This document shows positions 44,753-48,238 of a stretch of 48,238 nucleotides of DNA, piece by piece. The stretch comes from Clostridia bacterium (GTDB lineage Bacteria > Bacillota > Clostridia > UBA1381 > UBA9506). A program made the translations under genes and the position numbers. Numbering within the stretch: position 1 is the stretch's first letter; each line of letters begins with the position of its first letter. A model generated the notes under the pieces. The model did not search any database, was not told the DNA's origin, and saw only the letters and a program-made list of their open reading frames with translations. The stretch lies in NCBI GenBank assembly GCA_017935435.1, contig JAGBHP010000028.1:1-48238 (forward strand). Reading direction: 5' to 3'.

Positions 44753-46735
44753 TTATTTCATAAGACCTGTAAGTCTATCACACATTACAGCCACTTCTGC
44801 ACGAGTAGCGTTACCATTCGGATTTACATTTCCATCTGCGCCTTTAATAATTCCTGCGCTTACCATTGATGCCATAGGTGACTTAGCGTACTCAGCAATA
44901 CTGTCTTTATCGCCAAATTCATCAAGTACCGCCAAATCTGTAACCTCTTCAATATATCCGAGGTTTAAAAATGCACGATAGCTGAGCGTAATTAAATCCT
45001 GTCTTGTAATGGTATTTTCAGGCATAAAGTTAACGCCGTCGCCTGTTGCGATGCCTGCAGCCTTTGCCTTACCGATTGCATCATAATAATAACTTGTTTC
45101 GGGTACATCTGCAAAATTATCGCTATATTCATTATCTAAGCCCAACATTCTGACAAGAATGAGGATAAAGTCGCCACGCTTGATGTTGTTTTGCGGAGCA
45201 AATTCTGTTTCGCTCACACCGCTGATGATTCCTTTATCTTTTAAGCGATAAATAGCTTCCTCTGCCCACGCATAATTTGCGATATCGCCGAATTTACCTG
45301 GTTCTACGGGGGTTACGGTTGTGCCGCCGGTTGTACCTGTGCTGCCGCCTGCGCTACCGCCGGAAGAGGCACCGCCGCCTCCACCGCCTCCGCCACCGCC
45401 GCCGGAGCCACCTGAGCTGCCGCCCGACTCGCCTTCATCAGTAGTCGCACTTGCTACATCTGAAAAAGCGCCTGTGCCGAAAGCATTTTTAGCTGCAATC
45501 TTAACAAAATATTCTGTGTCTTCGTCGAGGTTATCAATTACATACTCTGTCTTGGTAGAATCATTAATTTCAATCTCTTCATTTATGCTGATTTCATTTT
45601 CGCCGTATTTAATTACATAACCTGTAATTGTGCCTGTGGGTTTTGACCACTTAACAGTGATTTTTTCTTCGCCGCCCGTAACTGTGGGTTTTGACATTTT
45701 AGCAGGTGCGTTTTCATTACTGTCACCTGCGCTATCTCCTGCCGAATCACCAGAGCCGCCGTTTTCGCCAAAGACTGCCAAATCAAGTGAATCAACATAT
45801 CCGTCACGGTTAAAGTCAGCAGCTTCGCTGTATTCTTTATCTGCAATAAGCTTTTCGCAAGCCGTTTTATCTGCTGCATCTACCTTTTCGTCCTTATTTA
45901 CATCACCGGGAATAAACTCTGCGTTTGTAATTTCAAGCTCGCCTTCAAAGCTTACGCCCGTTTTTTTGTAAGGAACGTAGCCGGGAGCCTCAAGCTCAAC
46001 CGTGTATGTATCATCCTTTAAAACCTCTTTTGAAACGATAAAGTTTGCAACAGTTCCGCTTCCGCGGTGTGAATTTTTCAAATTAACCTGAAGCTCAACG
46101 CCCGATTTTTCGCCTGTAAGCTTTAAGGTTACAACACTTGCAATTTTGTCACTTTCAGCCGCAAAGTCTGTAATTTTGTCCATTAAAATTTTTACAACAG
46201 CGGTTTTTGCTTCATTTGCATCATTTGTAGCGGTTGCAGAAATGCTTGCCGTACCACTTGTAAAATACTGATTATCCGCCGTTTTAGCAAAACTGCGCTC
46301 ATTAACAACCTCAACATCTACGCTTTTGCCAGCAGTTCCTTCAAACGTAACAATAAACATATCTGTTTTGTTGTCAAAGCTCATACCATTTGTGTTTGTG
46401 TTTGCAATTCCTGCAGTAAGCCTTTTCTCGCGGTTTGCCCCGTCGGCTTCCGTTGCAATCGTAAAGCCGTCTTCTACAATCCACTCAATAGTTTTATACT
46501 TTAAGTCGCCGCCGAATTTAAGCTCAACCTGAGCTGCTTCCACTGCGCCTTCTGCGCCAACTAAGCTCACCTTAACCTTCGCTTCGCCCTTTAATGTTGT
46601 TACATCGCTTTGAGTTACATCTGTAAGCTCTACTGTAACCGTGCGGTCTGTTTCGTCAGCAAAAACGCATACACTTGTAAAAAGCATAGCTAAAGCCAAA
46701 ACAAAACAACCTAATTTTTTGAAACCTACTTTCAT
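44753..46735 (-). CDS. Cohesin-like/dockerin/FN3/SLH surface protein
   Basis: A 660-residue wall-anchored protein. Signal peptide MKVGFKKLGCFVLALAMLFTSVCVFA. Residues about 30-180 form a beta domain resembling cohesins (VKVSLVGAEGAVEAAQVELKFGGDLKY). A carboxypeptidase-regulatory-like domain with LEAPGYVPYKKTG comes next, then a dockerin type I-like pair of calcium loops (about 277-325: DVNKDEKVDAAD and DFNRDGYVDSLD). A fibronectin type III domain spans about 345-430 (KPTVTGGEEKITVKWSKPTG), a glycine/serine linker (435-480) follows, and three SLH domains end it (about 482-658). The TetR regulator gene ends 18 bases upstream on the same strand, so the two are one unit. Cohesin assignment is tentative; dockerin, FN3 and SLH are clear. 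Confidence 0.87.
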   Translation of the reverse strand: MKVGFKKLGCFVLALAMLFTSVCVFADETDRTVTVELTDVTQSDVTTLKGEAKVKVSLVGAEGAVEAAQVELKFGGDLKYKTIEWIVEDGFTIATEADGANREKRLTAGIANTNTNGMSFDNKTDMFIVTFEGTAGKSVDVEVVNERSFAKTADNQYFTSGTASISATATNDANEAKTAVVKILMDKITDFAAESDKIASVVTLKLTGEKSGVELQVNLKNSHRGSGTVANFIVSKEVLKDDTYTVELEAPGYVPYKKTGVSFEGELEITNAEFIPGDVNKDEKVDAADKTACEKLIADKEYSEAADFNRDGYVDSLDLAVFGENGGSGDSAGDSAGDSNENAPAKMSKPTVTGGEEKITVKWSKPTGTITGYVIKYGENEISINEEIEINDSTKTEYVIDNLDEDTEYFVKIAAKNAFGTGAFSDVASATTDEGESGGSSGGSGGGGGGGGGGGASSGGSAGGSTGTTGGTTVTPVEPGKFGDIANYAWAEEAIYRLKDKGIISGVSETEFAPQNNIKRGDFILILVRMLGLDNEYSDNFADVPETSYYYDAIGKAKAAGIATGDGVNFMPENTITRQDLITLSYRAFLNLGYIEEVTDLAVLDEFGDKDSIAEYAKSPMASMVSAGIIKGADGNVNPNGNATRAEVAVMCDRLTGLMK

Positions 46736-46753
46736 TTTGTTTCCTCCTTGTTT

Positions 46754-47314
46754 TTAAATTGTGTTAACCAGACCCGTTATGAGCTTACACACATAATCGA
46801 GCTGCATTTTTGTCACTTTGTAATCGTCCCATACTACGTAATCAAGAATTATTGACAAGCATATAAAGATGATAGGCGCTAAATCTTCAGGCTTGCACTT
46901 TATACTGTCTGCAATCATAACAATATACTCTTCATAGTCGCCGTTTAAATTATCTGCACTTTCACGCATCGCTTCTCCATAAACAGGACTTGTCGCAACC
47001 TGATAAATAAGCCTTAATTCCTGTTTATATTTTGAAACCTCATTAATAAACGAAGAAAAAAACCTTTCAGGATTAGAAAGACCGCCTGATGCGTGCGCAA
47101 AAAGCTTTTGCGCAACCCTTGCCAAGCCATGCTTTGCCGCATTTATGTACAAATCATCCTTACCTGCAAACCAATAATAAAGACTCCCCGAGGAAATCCC
47201 TATATCCTTGCATAAATCGCGTATCGACGTGTTTTCAAGTCCATGTTTTACAAGATAATCAAAAGTTGTGTCTAAAAACTCACCTTTTATATCACGCACA
47301 ACCTGTTCCCTCAC
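46754..47314 (-). CDS. TetR/AcrR family regulator
   Basis: A 186-residue regulator. The N-terminal helix-turn-helix is LVKHGLENTSIRDLCKDIGISSGSLYYWFAGKDDLYINAAKHGL (about 20-63), followed by an all-helical ligand-binding and dimerisation part. The GTG start has AAGGAG upstream. It is the first gene after invertible segment B and is co-oriented with the SLH/cohesin-like protein gene, so both would respond to the switch. The regulator may in turn act on its own promoters in segment B; no ligand can be inferred. Confidence 0.92.
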   Translation of the reverse strand: MREQVVRDIKGEFLDTTFDYLVKHGLENTSIRDLCKDIGISSGSLYYWFAGKDDLYINAAKHGLARVAQKLFAHASGGLSNPERFFSSFINEVSKYKQELRLIYQVATSPVYGEAMRESADNLNGDYEEYIVMIADSIKCKPEDLAPIIFICLSIILDYVVWDDYKVTKMQLDYVCKLITGLVNTI

Positions 47315-47390
47315 TAAATCAACTCCTTAATATAACATTTGTAACATTTTCTTGAACACCTGTTATAATTTGCATTTAAAAAAATGCTTA

Positions 47391-47412
47391 CCACATAATC
47401 GGCATTATGTAG
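47391..47412 (+). other. Inversion site 3 (left end of switch B)
   Basis: Left arm CCACATAAT, centre CGGC, right arm ATTATGTAG. With flanks TTA and TAA the imperfect palindrome covers 47388-47415. The centre is the reverse complement of that in site 4 and unlike sites 1 and 2. A small hairpin (GCATTT/AAATGC, 47372-47387) abuts its left side. Confidence 0.85.
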
Positions 47413-47447
47413 TAAATCTATGATTAAAAGCATAGATACGCAAGGTT

Positions 47448-47477
47448 ATTATATCACCCGCTTGTAAGCCGTGTCAA
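47448..47477 (-). promoter_or_regulatory. Leftward promoter in segment B
   Basis: Minus-strand TTGACA (47477-47472) and TATAAT (47453-47448), 18 bases apart. The start site is about 47441, so the transcript crosses site 3 and enters tetR. Confidence 0.8.
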
Positions 47478-47578
47478 CAAATTCGACAAATACGTAATAT
47501 TATTTTAATATAAAAACGTGCAACTAAGCGGTTTTATGACCGATTAGTACCATTTCATGCCCGTTTTTAGATTTTTTT

Positions 47579-47608
47579 TTGACAATTTTCCCTTGCTAAT
47601 TTTAAAAT
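47579..47608 (+). promoter_or_regulatory. Second rightward promoter candidate in segment B
   Basis: TTGACA (47579-47584) and TAAAAT (47603-47608), 18 bases apart, with a T run just upstream. A short hairpin CGCTT-AACC-AAGCG followed by GTTTTT (47616-47636) could attenuate this transcript. Confidence 0.5.
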
Positions 47609-47653
47609 TGTGTTACAAATCGCTTAACCAAGCGGTTTTTAAATAAAAAATCA

Positions 47654-47682
47654 TTGACAAAGTATGTAGCAGGTGCTATAAT
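47654..47682 (+). promoter_or_regulatory. Rightward consensus promoter in segment B
   Basis: TTGACA (47654-47659) and TATAAT (47677-47682) are exactly 17 bases apart. It points out through site 4 towards the 3' end of the recombinase gene in the orientation shown; site 4 plus TTATTTTTTT would end the transcript after about 100 bases. After inversion it would drive tetR. Confidence 0.85.
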
Positions 47683-47769
47683 TGGCATATGCATAGCATT
47701 TTAATTATTAATTTTTGTTTAAAAATGTCATTTTCTGCATCGTTATTTTATTTTTTTCTAAAATTTTTA

Positions 47770-47791
47770 CCACATAATGCCGATTATGTGG
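47770..47791 (-). other. Inversion site 4 (right end of switch B), doubling as a terminator
   Basis: Left arm CCACATAAT, centre GCCG, right arm ATTATGTGG: a perfect 9-bp stem with a 4-base loop. On the plus strand TTATTTTTTT follows, so the RNA form resembles an intrinsic terminator. The recombinase stop codon is 8 bases away. Confidence 0.85.
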
Positions 47792-47799
47792 TTATTTTT

Positions 47800-48238
47800 T
47801 TAGCACATCAAAAGTCCGAGCTTTTGCAGTTGCAGGCAGTGTATTTCTCCCGTTTCTTTCGTATAAATGCGCGTGGTATTTATGCTGGAGTGTCCCAAAA
47901 TATCTGCTAATCGCACGATATCCTTTTGAACAGAATAAAATGTGCGTGCAAAAAGATGTCTTAAATTATGCGGAAAAACCTTTTCTTTCATCACGTTTGC
48001 GCTATCACATAGTTTTTTAAGCATCTTCCACACATTAGACCTGTCGAGCGGATTTCCGTTTTTGGTTACAAAAACAGGGCCTTTTTTTATTTTATTGGAT
48101 TTTATATAGCTCATAAGTGCTTTGCAAAGCCTTTTTGGCAAAAAAACCTGCCTTAGCTTTCCCTTGCAATTTATAATTGCTCTTTTTTCGTCTACCGCCT
48201 CCTTGGTTATAAATTTAAGCTCTGATACCCTTATTCCC
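47800..48238 (-). CDS. Tyrosine recombinase, partial (N-terminus beyond window)
   Basis: The C-terminal catalytic half of a phage-integrase-family recombinase, open to the window edge and truncated there. All catalytic residues are visible: the first Arg in GIRVSEL, Lys in CKGKLRQVFLP, HNLRH (His-x-x-Arg), the LGHSSINTT histidine, and the nucleophile in RIYTK. The protein ends soon after (CLQLQKLGLLMC), as compact XerC/D- or invertase-type enzymes do. Its frame continues left of the TTG at 48141, so that codon is not the start. Adjacency to site 4 makes it the obvious candidate to recombine sites 1-4. An integrative-element integrase is the alternative. Confidence 0.9.
   Translation of the reverse strand, partial: GIRVSELKFITKEAVDEKRAIINCKGKLRQVFLPKRLCKALMSYIKSNKIKKGPVFVTKNGNPLDRSNVWKMLKKLCDSANVMKEKVFPHNLRHLFARTFYSVQKDIVRLADILGHSSINTTRIYTKETGEIHCLQLQKLGLLMC

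Larger units (their letters stand above)
47413..47769. mobile_element. Invertible promoter segment B (357 bp) ahead of tetR
   Basis: Bounded by sites 3 and 4 in inverted orientation with matching centres (CGGC/GCCG). It is AT-rich, non-coding, and carries at least three sigma-A-type promoters: one leftward near the left end and two rightward. In the orientation shown the leftward one drives tetR and the SLH protein gene. After inversion the strongest rightward one would take that role. It thus looks like a promoter-swapping switch rather than a simple on/off. Inversion is inferred. Confidence 0.78.

Noticed and set aside
45321-45620. Plus-strand proline-rich ORF opposite the glycine linker
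   Set aside because: It is the antisense shadow of the glycine/serine linker and FN3 domain of the SLH protein.
44357-47791. The four palindromes as ordinary operators of the TetR regulator
   Set aside because: Operators need not have centre bases that are reverse complements within pairs and different between pairs, nor sit at the two ends of promoter-bearing gaps beside a recombinase. The operator idea is kept only as the alternative.
47689-47910. Plus-strand ORF of 73 codons starting just after the consensus promoter in segment B
   Set aside because: It has no ribosome site, crosses the recombination site and runs antisense through the recombinase C-terminus.
48139-48141. TTG at 48141 as the start of the recombinase
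   Set aside because: The same frame continues to the window edge and contains the first catalytic arginine (GIRVSEL), so the gene is cut by the window.
1-48238. CRISPR array
   Set aside because: No regularly spaced direct repeats with unique spacers were seen; repeats present are palindromic elements or protein-coding SLH and beta-domain repeats.

Overview
The window reads as a chromosomal segment of a low-GC, anaerobic, Gram-positive bacterium of the Clostridia type. The evidence is a dcw cluster carrying the clostridial DUF881 and small-basic-protein genes ahead of ftsZ, a DNPR (meso-diaminopimelate type) MurE, an oxygen-sensitive class III ribonucleotide reductase, the PyrK/PyrDB dihydroorotate dehydrogenase, Mini-RNase III, YitT and SLH-anchored surface proteins. 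The genus cannot be named from sequence alone. No rRNA, tRNA or CRISPR array was seen.

Layout. 1-1954: repeat-rich edge, then a Y-family polymerase and YolD-like gene pair on the minus strand behind a LexA-like box. 2137-15927: one long plus-strand division and wall cluster (mraZ, rsmH, ftsL, PBP, murE, mraY, ftsW, murG, murA, ftsQ, DUF881, sbp, ftsZ), lacking murF, murD, murC, murB and ftsA. 15956-18053: small accessory patch with a DUF262-HNH nuclease, a divergent XRE regulator, structured repeats and a broken XRE remnant. 18080-22348: prmA, nrdG and nrdD on the minus strand, with NrdR-like boxes on a consensus nrdD promoter. 22428-29622: an esterase/serine-hydrolase pair, then pyrK-pyrD-pgi-thrC, in which pgi has one in-frame stop. 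29682-35095, plus strand: cysE-cysS-mrnC, yitT and a split transketolase.

35172-48238 is a surface and phase-variation region on the minus strand. It encodes three large secreted proteins: a 1649-residue chitobiase-repeat SLH protein, a 1281-residue beta-helix protein ending in a dockerin-like module, and a 660-residue cohesin-like/dockerin/FN3/SLH protein downstream of a TetR regulator. The two intergenic gaps ahead of the second and third units are each bounded by a pair of 22-bp sites with near-identical arms (C[CT]ACATAAT / ATTATGT[AG]G). Within each pair the 4-base centres are exact reverse complements (ATAA/TTAT; CGGC/GCCG), and they differ between pairs. A tyrosine recombinase gene, whose visible part holds all the catalytic residues, ends 8 bases from the last site. 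This is the architecture of two independent invertible DNA switches served by one recombinase. The tetR-side switch carries consensus sigma-A promoters pointing out of both ends, so flipping would exchange the promoter feeding tetR and the SLH protein gene. This is the most notable system in the window; inversion itself is inferred from sequence and not shown.
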